Under the pieces are notes generated by a model. That model was not told the origin of the DNA, made no database searches, and worked only from the letters and a program-made list of their open reading frames with translations. DNA of 64,000 bases, taken from assembly GCA_036946625.1 (NCBI GenBank), contig JAQIIU010000002.1:1532001-1596000 (forward strand), given 5' to 3'. The stretch is from Methylorubrum populi. GTDB lineage: Bacteria; Pseudomonadota; Alphaproteobacteria; Rhizobiales; Beijerinckiaceae. Shown here piece after piece: positions 9,204 to 18,344 of the stretch (position 1 is the stretch's first letter; the number at the start of each line of letters is the position of its first letter). The translations under genes and the position numbers were made by a program.

Positions 9204-11387
9204 ATGGGCAAGGCAGCGCGGGACGCGATCCGTCCCGAAACTCACAGGACCGTCGCCCTCCTCGCCGGCTCGGGCGTCCTGTTCGGTCTCGCATCGTCCT
9301 GGCCGCCCGTTGCCCGAGCACAGACGGTTCCGCCGGAGGCCGGCGAGACCGTCCTGTCCGAACTCTCGGTGACGGGCAGCGGCGAGCGGGCGGGCGGTCC
9401 GGTCGTCGGCTATCGGGCGACGCGCTCGGCCAGCGCCACCCGGACCGACACCGCCCTGCGGGACTCGCCGCAATCGGTCCAGGTCGTGCCCCGCGAGGTG
9501 CTGGTCGATCAGCAGAACGTGCGCCTGACCGACGCGCTCACCAACGTCAGCAACGTCCAGCCGGCGGGCACGATCCAGGGCCGTTCCGACACCTACATCC
9601 TGCGCGGCTTCCGCACCCAGACCTACGCCATCGACGGCCTGCTGCTGAACCCGGCCAACTCGTTCCAGCCGACGCAGCGCGACCTCGCCAACGTCGAGCG
9701 GGTGGAGGTGCTGAAGGGCCCGGCCTCGGTTCTCTACGGGCAGGGCGATCCCGGCGGCCTGATCAACATCGTGACGCGCCAGCCGACCTTCACGCCCTCC
9801 GCCGACGCCACCGTGCAGGGCGGCTCGTTCGGCTTCCGGCGGGTGCAGGGCTCGGTGTCGGGGGCGATCCCGAGCGTGGAGGGGCTCGCCGCCCGCTTCA
9901 GCTTCGGCACGCAGAACGAGGCGACCTTCCGCGATTTCGGCGGACCGGAAAACTCCCGCCACTTCTTCGCGCCGGCCTTCTTCTGGAATCCCGACCCGTC
10001 CACCCGCGTCTATCTCAACGCCGAGTTCAGCCGCCAGCACAGCCAGTACGACGAGGGTCTGATCGCCTTCCGCGGCCGGGTGCCCCTCGACAACGTCCGC
10101 CGCTTCTATGGCGAGCCGTGGTCCCGCTACTACGGCGAATCGAACATGATCACGCTGCTCGCCGAGCACGACGTGAACGAGAACCTGACCCTGCGGCAGG
10201 CGATCAACGGCCAGTGGGGCGGCTTCGACGTGTTCGCGACCCGCGCCACGGGCGTGAACGCCGCCGGCACCACGGTGACGCGCCGCCTCACGGAAGCGGA
10301 GTCGATCTACCACTCCATCGACAGCCGGACCGAGGCGGTCGGGCGCTTCGTCGATCCGTTCGGCTTCCGCCACACGGCGCTGGCCGGCTTCGAGGTGGTG
10401 GACGGCTTCCGCCACCCCTACTCGACGCAAGGGGCGGCGACCGCGGTCTCGTTCCTCAACCCGATCCGGGGCTCGGTGCCGCAGGTCGGCACACTCACCC
10501 TGCAGAGCGACCTGAGGCAGAAGCTCCACCTGTTCGGCACCTACCTGCAGGACCAGATCGAGTTCTTCCCCGGCCTGCAGCTCGTCGTCGGCGTGCGGGT
10601 CGACACGGCCAACCAGTTCTACTTCCAGCGCACGCCCACAAGTCAGACGCCGGCGCCGGATCAGAACCTGACGGGCGTCTCGCCGCGGGTCGGCCTCGTC
10701 TGGCGACCGGCCGAGCCGCTCACGCTCTACGGCAGCTACACCACCTCCTTCACGCCGCAGACCGCCAACCTCCTCGGCGGCACCGCGCCGCCGCCCGAGA
10801 CCGGCGAGCAGGTGGAGGTCGGCGCCCGCTTCGACCTGATCCCCGACCGGCTCACGGTCAGCGGCGCCGCCTTCCGCATCCTGCGGGCGAACGTCGCCGT
10901 CACCGACCCGACCGACAGCCGCTTCTCGATCATCACCGGCGAGCAGCGCTCGCAAGGGTTCGAGGGCGACATCGCCGGCGAGATCCTGCCCGGCTGGAAG
11001 ATCATCGGCGGCATCGGCTATCTCGACGCGCAGGTGACGCGGGACACGACGGTCGCGGTCGGCAACCGGCTGCCGGCGGTGCCGGTCTTCAGCGCCAGCG
11101 TCTGGTCGACCTACCAGTTCCAGGGCGGTCCCCTGCGGGGTTGGGGCCTGGGGGGCGGCGTCACCTATGTCGGCGAGCGCTTCGGCGACATCACCAACAC
11201 CTACAAGGTCGGCGCCTATGCCCGCCTCGACGCGACCGTGTTCTACGAGATCGATCCGACATGGCGCTTCGCCGTGAACGGCCGCAACCTCACCGACCGG
11301 CGCTACATCGAGCAGCCGTTCAACGCGTTCAACAACCTGCCCGGCGCTCCCCTGACGGTGCTCGCCAGCCTGACGGCGCGGTACTGA
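9204..11387 (+). CDS. TonB-dependent siderophore receptor, FhuA/FpvA-type
   Basis: Outer-membrane receptor of 727 residues that imports ferric siderophores using TonB energy. A signal peptide (LLAGSGVLFGLASS, ending near PVARAQ) is followed by the TonB-box region ETVLSELSVTG. The plug domain has RDSPQSVQVVPREVL, DTYILRGFRTQTYAIDG and ERVEVLKGPASVLYGQGDPGGLINIVTRQP, the last being the hallmark of ferrichrome- and ferric-siderophore-type receptors. The 22-strand barrel ends with NLTDRRYIEQPFNAFNNL and a terminal aromatic (LTARY). A PepSY reductase-type gene follows 6 bases later. Probably iron repressed, in line with the candidate ICE box upstream. Confidence 0.94.
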   Translation: MGKAARDAIRPETHRTVALLAGSGVLFGLASSWPPVARAQTVPPEAGETVLSELSVTGSGERAGGPVVGYRATRSASATRTDTALRDSPQSVQVVPREVLVDQQNVRLTDALTNVSNVQPAGTIQGRSDTYILRGFRTQTYAIDGLLLNPANSFQPTQRDLANVERVEVLKGPASVLYGQGDPGGLINIVTRQPTFTPSADATVQGGSFGFRRVQGSVSGAIPSVEGLAARFSFGTQNEATFRDFGGPENSRHFFAPAFFWNPDPSTRVYLNAEFSRQHSQYDEGLIAFRGRVPLDNVRRFYGEPWSRYYGESNMITLLAEHDVNENLTLRQAINGQWGGFDVFATRATGVNAAGTTVTRRLTEAESIYHSIDSRTEAVGRFVDPFGFRHTALAGFEVVDGFRHPYSTQGAATAVSFLNPIRGSVPQVGTLTLQSDLRQKLHLFGTYLQDQIEFFPGLQLVVGVRVDTANQFYFQRTPTSQTPAPDQNLTGVSPRVGLVWRPAEPLTLYGSYTTSFTPQTANLLGGTAPPPETGEQVEVGARFDLIPDRLTVSGAAFRILRANVAVTDPTDSRFSIITGEQRSQGFEGDIAGEILPGWKIIGGIGYLDAQVTRDTTVAVGNRLPAVPVFSASVWSTYQFQGGPLRGWGLGGGVTYVGERFGDITNTYKVGAYARLDATVFYEIDPTWRFAVNGRNLTDRRYIEQPFNAFNNLPGAPLTVLASLTARY

Positions 11388-11393
11388 GGGGAC

Positions 11394-12614
11394 ATGCCCG
11401 GACCTTCATCCGGACGCTTCATGCCGTCAGCCCCCTCCTTGCGCACCATCCTGTTTCGCCTGCACTGGGCGCTCGGCCTCACCGCCGGGCTCGTGCTCGC
11501 GCTGATGGGCGCGACGGGGGCGCTGTTGAGCTACGAGGAGGCGATCACGGCGTTCGCCAACCGCGACCGCGCGGTCGCGACGGTGCGGGGCGGGCGCCCC
11601 GCCCTCGCCCCCGCGACCCTCGTGGCGCGGATCGAGGCCCAGGCGCGGGAGGGCGGCCAACGAGGCGTGCGAGTGGCCGCGCTGACCCTGTCGGGCGACC
11701 CTGCGCAAAGCGTCGTGGCCCGCTTCGCCCGGGGGCGGGCGGGCGGCGAGCGTCCGCCCTCGGTCCATGCCGATCCCTATGACGGGACGGTGCTGGGCCC
11801 GGTCCGGCTCGAGGCCGCCTTCGCCACCGTGCGCGGGCTTCACCGCTGGCTTCTGATTCCCGGCGACGGCAAGGGCTGGGGCCGCACGATCACCGGCGCC
11901 GGCGCCCTCGCTCTCCTCCTCTTCCTCGGCAGCGGCCTGTATCTGCGCTGGCCCGGGCGGCACGGCTGGCGGGTCTGGCTGCGGCCGAACCTCGCCCGGC
12001 CCGGCCGGGCGCGCTGGTGGTCCCTGCACGCCGTCCTCGGCACGTGGCTGCTGCCGGTCTACGCGGTGATCGCCCTGTCGGGCCTGTGGTGGTCCTACGA
12101 ATGGTACCGCGCGGGCGCCACCTGGATCCTCACCGGCCAAGCCCCCGAGACCCGTCCCGCCGCCCGGACGCCCGGACGTCCGGCGCCGGACGCGACGTCC
12201 GACGGCGCGTCCGCGATCGATGCGGCCTGGGCCAGCTTCTCGGCCACCCACGGGGCGGCGCTCGCCACCCTGACCCTGCCGGAGCCGGAGGCGGCGACGA
12301 TCCGCATCCGCTGGCGCGCCGCGGACACGGTCCTGCGCCACGAGGCGACCTACGACGCGCGCACCGGCGCCCTCGCCGGCGAGCCGCATGCCGACGACGC
12401 CGGCCTCGGCCGGCGCATCGCCGGCAACATGCTGGAGGTGCATCGCGGCCGCTTCTTCGGCGCGCCCGCCGCCCTGCTGTTCTGCCTCGCCGCGCTGGCC
12501 ATGCCGGGCTTCTTCGCCACCGGGCTGACCCTGTACCTGCTGCGGCACCGGGCGGGACGGCGACGGGCCTCCGGAACCGCATCCCGGCCGGTTGCGGCCG
12601 CCGGGCGAGGGTGA
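11394..12614 (+). CDS. PepSY-associated TM-helix protein (putative ferric-siderophore reductase)
   Basis: 406-residue inner-membrane protein with four main transmembrane helices: LHWALGLTAGLVLALMGATGALLSYEE at the N-terminus, a helix near residue 165 after GLHRWLLIPGDGKGWGRTI, one near 220 (LPVYAVIALSGLWWSYEW) and one near the C-terminus (ALLFCLAALAMPGFFATGLTLYLL). Conserved His residues in H-W and H-R-W near helix ends are the expected haem ligands of this family. Members next to siderophore receptors are known or proposed to reduce ferric siderophores at the inner membrane. Translated right behind the receptor gene, 6 bases apart. Confidence 0.9.
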   Translation: MPGPSSGRFMPSAPSLRTILFRLHWALGLTAGLVLALMGATGALLSYEEAITAFANRDRAVATVRGGRPALAPATLVARIEAQAREGGQRGVRVAALTLSGDPAQSVVARFARGRAGGERPPSVHADPYDGTVLGPVRLEAAFATVRGLHRWLLIPGDGKGWGRTITGAGALALLLFLGSGLYLRWPGRHGWRVWLRPNLARPGRARWWSLHAVLGTWLLPVYAVIALSGLWWSYEWYRAGATWILTGQAPETRPAARTPGRPAPDATSDGASAIDAAWASFSATHGAALATLTLPEPEAATIRIRWRAADTVLRHEATYDARTGALAGEPHADDAGLGRRIAGNMLEVHRGRFFGAPAALLFCLAALAMPGFFATGLTLYLLRHRAGRRRASGTASRPVAAAGRG

Positions 12615-13052
12615 CCGCCCGTTTGCCGTGCGGCCGCGCGAGGGCCATTCCGCGAAGCCGCGTCCGGGGTGCCGCCGGCTCCGGGACGGCTCGGCGCGTG
12701 GCGGCCGGACGGGTCGGCTCGGACGCGGGCCGTTCGAGGCGGTGACGTTGCGGGAGTGGTGTTTTGCGGTGCAATGCGTTTCGCGAGGCGCTATGGCATA
12801 TATTATCCACCGGCGAGATCGCATGGATGCCACGCTCGCGGGGTGGGTTGCGCGGCGGGGCGCCAGTCTCCAGATGTGCGCCTCTGCCGCTGCCTCAGCG
12901 AGATTTGGCCCGTGCGTTGCAGCAGACGCCGACGGTCCGTTTCACCGGACGAATCTGCGGTGTTGGGACGAGGTCGAGACCCCGTCGGGGGCGCCCGGCA
13001 TGCATGCGGATCGAGGCGGGCGTCGGACAAGGACGATGAGGTGAGTGAGGCC
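12615..13052. other. Intergenic stretch before the XRE-shikimate kinase regulator
   Basis: No gene is supported in these 438 bases. An A+T-rich spot (TATATTATCC near 12799) could be a -10 region. TGCA words occur near 12769 (GGTGCAATGC) and inside GCATGCATGC at 12998-13007, 46 bases before the regulator start. BzdR/BoxR-type regulators are known to bind operators built on TGCA words, so these may be autoregulatory sites. This is a suggestion from word matches only. Confidence 0.3.
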
Positions 13053-13952
13053 ATGACCGACGCGGCCGAGCAAGAGGCGAGTTTCCTGAACGAGCTGGGC
13101 CGGCGGGTGCGCCACGCCCGGACGGTGCGCGGCCTGTCGCGCAAGCTGCTCTCGCAGACCTCCGGCCTGTCCGAGCGCTATATCGCCCAGCTCGAAAGCG
13201 GCCAGGGCAACGTCTCGATCATCCTGCTGCGGCGCGTCGCCAACGCGATGGGCATGCGGCTCGACGATCTCGTCGCCAGCCAGGAGGCCTCGTCCGACTG
13301 GCGCGTGATCCGCGACTTGGTCGATCAGGCCGATCCCGATCAGATCGCCCTGGCGAAGTCGGCGCTCGCCGGCTCGGCCGGCGCCGACACGCGGGCGATC
13401 CGGCGGCGGGTGGCGCTGGTGGGCCTGCGCGGGGCCGGCAAGTCGACCCTCGGGCGGATGGCGGCAGCCCATCTCGGCTGGCGCTTCGTCGAACTCAACA
13501 CCGAGATCGAGCGCGAGAACGGCCTGTCGGTGCGGGAAATCTTCGCGATCTACGGCCAGGAGGGCTACCGCCGCCTGGAACAGAAGGCCCTGCGCGGTCT
13601 CGCCGAGCATCCGGGACCGATGGTGCTCGCCACCGGCGGCAGCATCGTCGCCGAACCGCTGACCTACGACCTGCTGCTGTCCTCCTTCTACACGATCTGG
13701 CTCCAGGCCCGGCCCGAGGAGCATCTGCAGCGGGTGCGCGACCAGGGTCATGTCGAGGGCAAGGGCGATCCGACCTCCGTCCTCGAGGATCTGCGCGCCG
13801 TGCTGCTCAGCCGGGAGCCGCTCTACGCCCGCGCCTCGGCCGTGGTGGACACCTCCGATGTGCCGGTCGAGACCATGGCCGCGCGCCTGATCGAGGTGAT
13901 CGAGGATCGCTTCAGCGGCAACGACAACGGCGGCAGGCGCCCGGCCGCGTAA
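13053..13952 (+). CDS. XRE-family regulator fused to a shikimate kinase-like domain (BzdR/BoxR type)
   Basis: 299-residue transcription factor. Residues about 12-72 form an XRE helix-turn-helix (LGRRVRHARTVRGLSRKLLS, then SERYIAQLESGQGNVSI). From residue 118 a shikimate-kinase fold follows, with the P-loop GLRGAGKST at 124-132, FVELNTEIERENGLSVREIF and ATGGSIV. This architecture is that of BzdR and BoxR, regulators known in other bacteria to bind benzoyl-CoA through the kinase-like domain. No aromatic degradation genes are in the window, so the ligand is open. The ATG at 13053 is favoured; an in-frame GTG lies 12 bases upstream. cysE follows after 224 bases. Confidence 0.93.
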   Translation: MTDAAEQEASFLNELGRRVRHARTVRGLSRKLLSQTSGLSERYIAQLESGQGNVSIILLRRVANAMGMRLDDLVASQEASSDWRVIRDLVDQADPDQIALAKSALAGSAGADTRAIRRRVALVGLRGAGKSTLGRMAAAHLGWRFVELNTEIERENGLSVREIFAIYGQEGYRRLEQKALRGLAEHPGPMVLATGGSIVAEPLTYDLLLSSFYTIWLQARPEEHLQRVRDQGHVEGKGDPTSVLEDLRAVLLSREPLYARASAVVDTSDVPVETMAARLIEVIEDRFSGNDNGGRRPAA

Positions 13953-14176
13953 GGGTCGCGGTCACCATCCGATCCGCTCTTGATACGGGCCGGGGTCATC
14001 CCAAGCTGTAAGGCTTGACGCGGCGCGGGCGGAGACGTTTCTCTCACCCCGCGCCGCTCCCGCGACATCCGTCGTGCCCGGAAAGCCCGGCTCCGCGGCA
14101 TATCCGTCTCGCCGCGGCCGCGCGTGCGGCATCGAAGCCGGATGGACGGCCGGTGCGTCCCGTCGAGGAGGAATGC

Positions 14177-15037
14177 ATGTCCGCCAGTCCTTCGCTCAGC
14201 CCGGCCATCGGGCGCGAGGCGATCGCCGGCGTCGTCGATCCGCTCTGGACGCGCGTGCGCACCGAGGCGGAGGCGGTGCTGGGCGACGAGCCGCAGCTCG
14301 CCTCGTTCTTCGTGGCCACCATCCTCAACCACCCGACCCTGGAGGCGGCGGTGGCCCACCGCGTCGCCGCCCGGCTCGGCCACGCCTCGCTGCCGACCGA
14401 ACTCGTCGCCCACGGCTTCCACGAGGCGCTCCAGGACGATGCCCGCATCGGCCAGAGCATGCGCGCCGACATCCTCGCGGTGATGGACCGCGACCCCGCC
14501 ACGACCCGGGCGGTCGAGCCGCTGCTGTACTTCAAGGGGTTCCACGCGATCCAGGCGCACCGGCTGGCCCACTGGTACTGGGGCCAGGGCCGGCGCGACC
14601 TCGCCCTCTATCTCCAGAGCCGCTCGTCGGAGGTGTTCCAGACCGACATCCACCCGGCGGCCCGGATCGGGCGCGGCGTGTTCTTCGACCACGCCACCGG
14701 CCTCGTGGTCGGCTCGACCGCGGTGATCGAGGACGACGTCTCGATCCTGCACGCGGTGACGCTCGGCGGCACGGGCAAGCACGGCGGCGACCGCCACCCG
14801 AAGATCCGCCGCGGCGTGATGATCGGCGCGGGCGCCAAGATCCTCGGCAACATCGAGGTCGGGGCCTGCGCCCGGGTCGCGGCCGGCTCCGTCGTGCTGC
14901 GGCCGGTGCCGCCCCACACCACCGTCGTCGGCGTGCCCGCCCGCGTCGTCGGCGCCGCCGGCTGCGCCGAGCCCGCCCGCTCGATGGACCAGCTCGTGGC
15001 GATGAGCGAGTTCGTCGACATCGCCGGCGGGATCTGA
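14177..15037 (+). CDS. cysE: Serine O-acetyltransferase
   Basis: First committed step of cysteine synthesis: acetylates L-serine from acetyl-CoA. 286 residues, with the helical N-terminal domain (LASFFVATILNHPTLEAAVAHR) and a C-terminal left-handed beta-helix. Catalytic and substrate-binding motifs are QTDIHPAARIGRGVFFDHATGLV and ILHAVTLGGTGKHGGDRHPKI, and the helix ends with GVPARVVG. The ATG at 14177 follows GAGGAGGAAT. Cytosolic; in many bacteria forms the cysteine synthase complex with CysK and is feedback inhibited by cysteine. A DUF3126 gene lies 148 bases downstream, as often in relatives. Confidence 0.96.
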   Translation: MSASPSLSPAIGREAIAGVVDPLWTRVRTEAEAVLGDEPQLASFFVATILNHPTLEAAVAHRVAARLGHASLPTELVAHGFHEALQDDARIGQSMRADILAVMDRDPATTRAVEPLLYFKGFHAIQAHRLAHWYWGQGRRDLALYLQSRSSEVFQTDIHPAARIGRGVFFDHATGLVVGSTAVIEDDVSILHAVTLGGTGKHGGDRHPKIRRGVMIGAGAKILGNIEVGACARVAAGSVVLRPVPPHTTVVGVPARVVGAAGCAEPARSMDQLVAMSEFVDIAGGI

Positions 15038-15185
15038 AGCCCGGCATCGGGACCGGATCGGTCGCCGAGCGCTTGCCTGCCCTGCCCCGCCGTGGCAAGC
15101 CGCCCTCCACCAACTGAAAGCCCATCTGCGCTGCCGCCGGGACCGCCCGTCCCGGTACGCGGCGCCTCGCAAGAAGGTTGACGGC

Positions 15186-15401
15186 GTGACCAAGACCGAA
15201 GTCGCCAAGCTGCAGGACTATCTGCGCCGCAAGTTCGCCAACGCCAGCATCCGCGTGGTCGCGATGAAGACCGGCGATTCCGCCGAGGTGTTCATCGGCG
15301 ACGAGTCGATCGGCGTGCTCGCCGACGACAAGGAGGACGGCGACGATTCCTTCACCTTCCGCATGGCGATCCTCGACATCGACCTCGAAGAGGACGCCTG
15401 A
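15186..15401 (+). CDS. DUF3126 family protein
   Basis: 71-residue cytosolic protein of unknown function, restricted to alphaproteobacteria as far as I know. KLQDYLRRKFAN, VVAMKTGDSAEVFIGDE, IGVLADDKEDGDDSFTF and the closing ILDIDLEED are the family pattern. GTG start at 15186 with AAGAAGG eight bases before it. It follows cysE, the family's customary neighbour. A hairpin-bearing repeat begins just behind it. Confidence 0.88.
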   Translation: MTKTEVAKLQDYLRRKFANASIRVVAMKTGDSAEVFIGDESIGVLADDKEDGDDSFTFRMAILDIDLEEDA

Positions 15402-15429
15402 GACCGCATCCGCTCGATGGCTTCCATCT

Positions 15430-15506
15430 CCCCTCCGCCATCGCTTCGCTGACGCTCGCGATGACGGAGGGGAGCAAAACCCGAAGCGATCAACCGGAAA
15501 CCGTGT
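15430..15506. repeat. Palindromic repeat family A, half copy
   Basis: CCTCCGCCATCGC and GCGATGACGGAGG form a stem around a short loop, followed by AAAACCCGAAGCGATCAACCGG and AAACCGTG, the same outer arm seen in the full copies at 3.2, 18.6 and 46.9 kb. The second half is missing. It occupies the gap behind the DUF3126 gene and could act as a transcript end. Confidence 0.75.
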
Positions 15507-15712
15507 AAAGCCCGCGCATCGTTCCGACGGGCTTTCCGGCCTGCGGACGAGGGCAACGCTCTGAAAGATGGCGGCTTCCAACGCCATGGACGGCGCCGCC
15601 CCGGGCTCCGGGCCTGTGGGCGGCGTTTACGTTAACGGAACGTGTTTCTTAACAAGCCGTAAACGATCGGCCAGACTGCGCGTCCATCCTGAGAAGGAGC
15701 GTCGAGCGCGTC

Positions 15713-16042
15713 ATGACCGTGAGCCCGTCTTCCCTCGAATCGATCCAGGCCCTCCTCGTCGGGCTCGCGCTGGCCGGGCTGCTCGCGAGCGCCTTCGAAT
15801 ACGCCACCAACCGGCGGGCGAGCTTCCGCCTCCTCGAGGCGGGCGGCGTCTCGGCCGTCGCGGCGCTGCCGATGATCGCGGTCGTCGCGCCCTTCATCAT
15901 CCTGCGCAACACCCTGCGCGGGCGGCGCCTGGAGCGTCGGCCGATCCCCTTCGTGATGATCGCGACGATGATCGCCTGCGGCTGGAGCCTGCTCTCGGGC
16001 CACGTCGCCCTCGACGTGGCCCACCGGCTGGCGGGCCTCTGA
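15713..16042 (+). CDS. Small membrane protein of unknown function
   Basis: 109 residues with three hydrophobic helices: LLVGLALAGLLASAFEYA at the N-terminus, VSAVAALPMIAVVAPFIIL in the middle and PFVMIATMIACGWSLLSG near the end, joined by short Arg-rich loops. I do not recognise the family with certainty. It is convergent with the S24 regulator, whose stop lies 11 bases away. The space upstream is mostly repeat sequence with a TTAACGGAACG region that may hold its promoter. Confidence 0.7.
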   Translation: MTVSPSSLESIQALLVGLALAGLLASAFEYATNRRASFRLLEAGGVSAVAALPMIAVVAPFIILRNTLRGRRLERRPIPFVMIATMIACGWSLLSGHVALDVAHRLAGL

Positions 16043-16052
16043 CGACGGCCCG

Positions 16053-16685
16053 CTACTGCCGCACCCACATCACCCGGACCATCCAGGCGACGTCGGCGAG
16101 CGGCACCGTGCGATCCTCGTGGTCGGGGTTGAGCGAGACGAGTTCGATGGTGCGGGCGGTGCGGCGGCGCAGCTCCTTGGCCAGCACCTCGCCGCCGCTG
16201 AGCCGGGCGACGATGCGGTCGCCCTTGCGGATGCTGGCGGTGGGCGAGACGATCAGCACGTCGCCGTCGCGGTAGAGCGGCAGCATCGAATCGCCCTGGA
16301 CCTCCAGGGCGAAGGCGCGGTCCCCGCCGAGATCGGGAAACTCGATCTCGTCCCAGCCGGGACCGCCCGCCGGCATGCCCTCGTCGGTGAACAGGCGGCC
16401 CGAGCCGGCCTGGGTCAGGCCGATCAGCGGCACCATCGTCCGCGCCGGCCCTTCTTGGGAATCGACCAGGCGCAGGAAGTCGTCGAGGCTGGCGCCGGTC
16501 GCGGCCAGCACCTTGGCGATCGACTCGGTCGAGGGCCAGCGCTTGCGCCCGTCCGGCCCGACCCGCTTCGAGCGGTTGAAGCTCGTCGCATCGAGCCCCG
16601 CACGCCGGGCGAGGCCCGAAGCGGAATAGCCGTGGCGCTCGGCCAACCGGTCGATGGCAGTCCAGATCTGCTCGTGCGACAGCAT
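16053..16685 (-). CDS. S24-family (LexA-like) transcriptional repressor
   Basis: 210 residues. The N-terminal part is a helix-turn-helix (HGYSASGLARRAGLDATSFNRS, then WPSTESIAKVLAATG) like CI-type repressors. The C-terminal half is a LexA/UmuD-type peptidase domain with the nucleophile Ser133 in GDSMLP and Lys170 in VLAKEL, so the self-cleavage dyad is intact. The usual Ala-Gly cleavage pair may be the AG in TQAGSG at about residue 94. The ATG at 16685 fits the domain start. It resembles phage-type repressors but no prophage genes are near; it is a stand-alone gene widespread in Rhizobiales. A dyad-symmetric site lies 18 bases upstream. Confidence 0.9.
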   Translation of the reverse strand: MLSHEQIWTAIDRLAERHGYSASGLARRAGLDATSFNRSKRVGPDGRKRWPSTESIAKVLAATGASLDDFLRLVDSQEGPARTMVPLIGLTQAGSGRLFTDEGMPAGGPGWDEIEFPDLGGDRAFALEVQGDSMLPLYRDGDVLIVSPTASIRKGDRIVARLSGGEVLAKELRRRTARTIELVSLNPDHEDRTVPLADVAWMVRVMWVRQ

Positions 16686-16702
16686 GGCAGCCTCGGCCCG
16701 GC

Positions 16703-16736
16703 CCGTATGCCGATGAGACATCGATGAGACATACGG
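16703..16736. promoter_or_regulatory. Candidate autoregulatory operator of the S24 repressor
   Basis: CCGTATG at 16703-16709 and its exact complement CATACGG at 16730-16736 flank two tandem copies of CGATGAGACAT (16711-16721 and 16722-16732). The combined inverted and direct repeat lies directly upstream of the repressor start, where autoregulated LexA/CI-type genes usually keep their operators. Function is inferred from position and symmetry. Confidence 0.4.
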
Positions 16737-16920
16737 CCTAGAGTTAGGAAACTAGAACCCGCTGGCCCCGGACGCAATCGGAGCGTCCGGGGAGGCCAGT
16801 GTCGCATCGGAGCGGCCCGGGGTGAAGACGTTCCGCTCCGCATCCGGTATCATGTCGAGCCGGTTGCTCCGCGCAGGCCCACGCTCTATCGCTCGGACGA
16901 ATTCGCCGCGCGGAGACCGG

Positions 16921-17271
16921 ATGGCCCTCGTCTACAAGATCTGCCCGCGCCCCCTCTGGCGGGAGGCGGAGGCGCTCGGCCGCTTCACCGGCGCGCCAGC
17001 CGACCGCGCCGACGGCTTCATCCATTTCTCCACCGCCGGGCAGGTGGCCGAGACCGCCGCGCGCCATTTTTCCGGGCAGGACGACCTGCTGCTCGTGGCG
17101 ATCGAGGGCGACGATCTCGGCGAGGCCCTGCGCTTCGAGCCGTCGCGGGGCGGCGCGCTGTTCCCGCATCTCTACGGCGACTTGCCGCTGAGCGCCGTGC
17201 GTTCCGTGGCCGACCTGCCCCTCGGGGCGGATGGGCGCCACGTCTTCCCGGCGGAGATCCCGCGGGCATGA
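16921..17271 (+). CDS. DUF952 family protein
   Basis: 116-residue cytosolic protein of unknown activity. [13 protein letters not shown] at the N-terminus, the central [21 protein letters not shown] and [13 protein letters not shown] are the DUF952 pattern. The ATG at 16921 begins the conserved region. Its stop overlaps the pyrD start as ATGA, so translation of the two is coupled; the same pairing occurs in relatives. Confidence 0.92.
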   Translation: MALVYKICPRPLWREAEALGRFTGAPADRADGFIHFSTAGQVAETAARHFSGQDDLLLVAIEGDDLGEALRFEPSRGGALFPHLYGDLPLSAVRSVADLPLGADGRHVFPAEIPRA

Positions 17272-18344
17272 TCGAGGCCCTGTTTCCCCTCGCCCGCCCG
17301 CTGCTGCACGGGCTCGACGCCGAGACGGCGCACGACCTGACGATCCGCGGCCTCTCCCTGCTGCCGCCGCGCCGGCCGCCGGCCGACGACGCGGCGCTCG
17401 CCGTCGAGGCGCTCGGTCACCGCTTCCCCAACCCGCTCGGCCTCGCCGCCGGCTTCGACAAGGGCGCGCGGGTGGCCGACGCCCTGTTGGGCCTCGGCTT
17501 CGGCTTCGTCGAGGTCGGCGGCGTGGTGCCGCGAGCCCAGCCCGGCAATCCGCGCCCGCGGGTGTTCCGTCTCGACCGCGACCGGGCGGTGATCAACCGC
17601 TTCGGCCTCAACAGCGAGGGGCTCGACGCGGTGGCCGACCGGCTCGCGGCCCGGGCCGGCCGGGCCGGCCTCGTCGGCGTCAACATCGGTGCCAACAAGG
17701 AATCGCAGGACCGGCTCGCCGACTACGTCGCCTGCACCACCCGGCTCGCGCCGCACGTGGCCTTCATCACCGTCAACGTCTCCTCCCCCAACACCCCGGG
17801 TCTGCGCGACCTTCAGGGCGAGGCCTTCCTCGACGACCTGCTGGCCCGCGTCGTCGCCGCCCGCGACGCCAGCGGGTCGCAGGCCGCCGTGCTCCTCAAG
17901 ATCGCCCCCGACATCGCGCTGGACGGCCTCGATGCGATGACGGCAACGGCGCTCCGGCGCGGCATCCAGGGCCTCGTGGTCTCGAACACCACGATTGCCC
18001 GGCCGGCCACCCTCGCCGAATCGACCCTGGCCAAGGAAGCCGGCGGCTTGTCCGGCCGGCCGCTGTTCGGCCCGGCGACCCGGCTCCTCGCCGAGACCTT
18101 CCTGCGCGTGGGCGAGCGAATCCCGCTGGTCGGCGTCGGCGGGGTCGATTCGGCGGAGGCCGCCTGGACCAAGATCCGGGCGGGCGCGCGCCTCGTGCAG
18201 CTCTATTCCGCCCTGGTCTACGACGGGCCGGCGCTCGTCGGCACGATCAAGCGCGGCCTCGCCGACCGGGCGCGGGCGGAAGGGCTGACGAGCCTCGCCC
18301 CCGTCGTCGGCCGGGATGCGGCAGCAATCGCGCGGGGTGCGTGA
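17268..18344 (+). CDS. pyrD: Dihydroorotate dehydrogenase (quinone), class 2
   Basis: Oxidises dihydroorotate to orotate in pyrimidine synthesis and passes electrons to ubiquinone at the inner membrane. 358 residues, with the membrane-associating N-terminal helix pair ([19 protein letters not shown]), the FMN barrel start [48 protein letters not shown] (with the catalytic Ser) and the phosphate-binding [19 protein letters not shown]. Start codon overlaps the DUF952 stop. Followed by 0.7 kb of repeat-rich sequence. Confidence 0.97.
   Translation: MIEALFPLARPLLHGLDAETAHDLTIRGLSLLPPRRPPADDAALAVEALGHRFPNPLGLAAGFDKGARVADALLGLGFGFVEVGGVVPRAQPGNPRPRVFRLDRDRAVINRFGLNSEGLDAVADRLAARAGRAGLVGVNIGANKESQDRLADYVACTTRLAPHVAFITVNVSSPNTPGLRDLQGEAFLDDLLARVVAARDASGSQAAVLLKIAPDIALDGLDAMTATALRRGIQGLVVSNTTIARPATLAESTLAKEAGGLSGRPLFGPATRLLAETFLRVGERIPLVGVGGVDSAEAAWTKIRAGARLVQLYSALVYDGPALVGTIKRGLADRARAEGLTSLAPVVGRDAAAIARGA

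Noticed and set aside
15406-15712. Riboswitch or small RNA behind the DUF3126 gene
   Set aside because: The structure is explained by a half copy of repeat family A; no known riboswitch core is present.
16053-16740. Prophage immunity region around the S24 repressor
   Set aside because: Neighbours are housekeeping or membrane genes (DUF952, pyrD, cysE); no integrase, structural gene or attachment site is seen.
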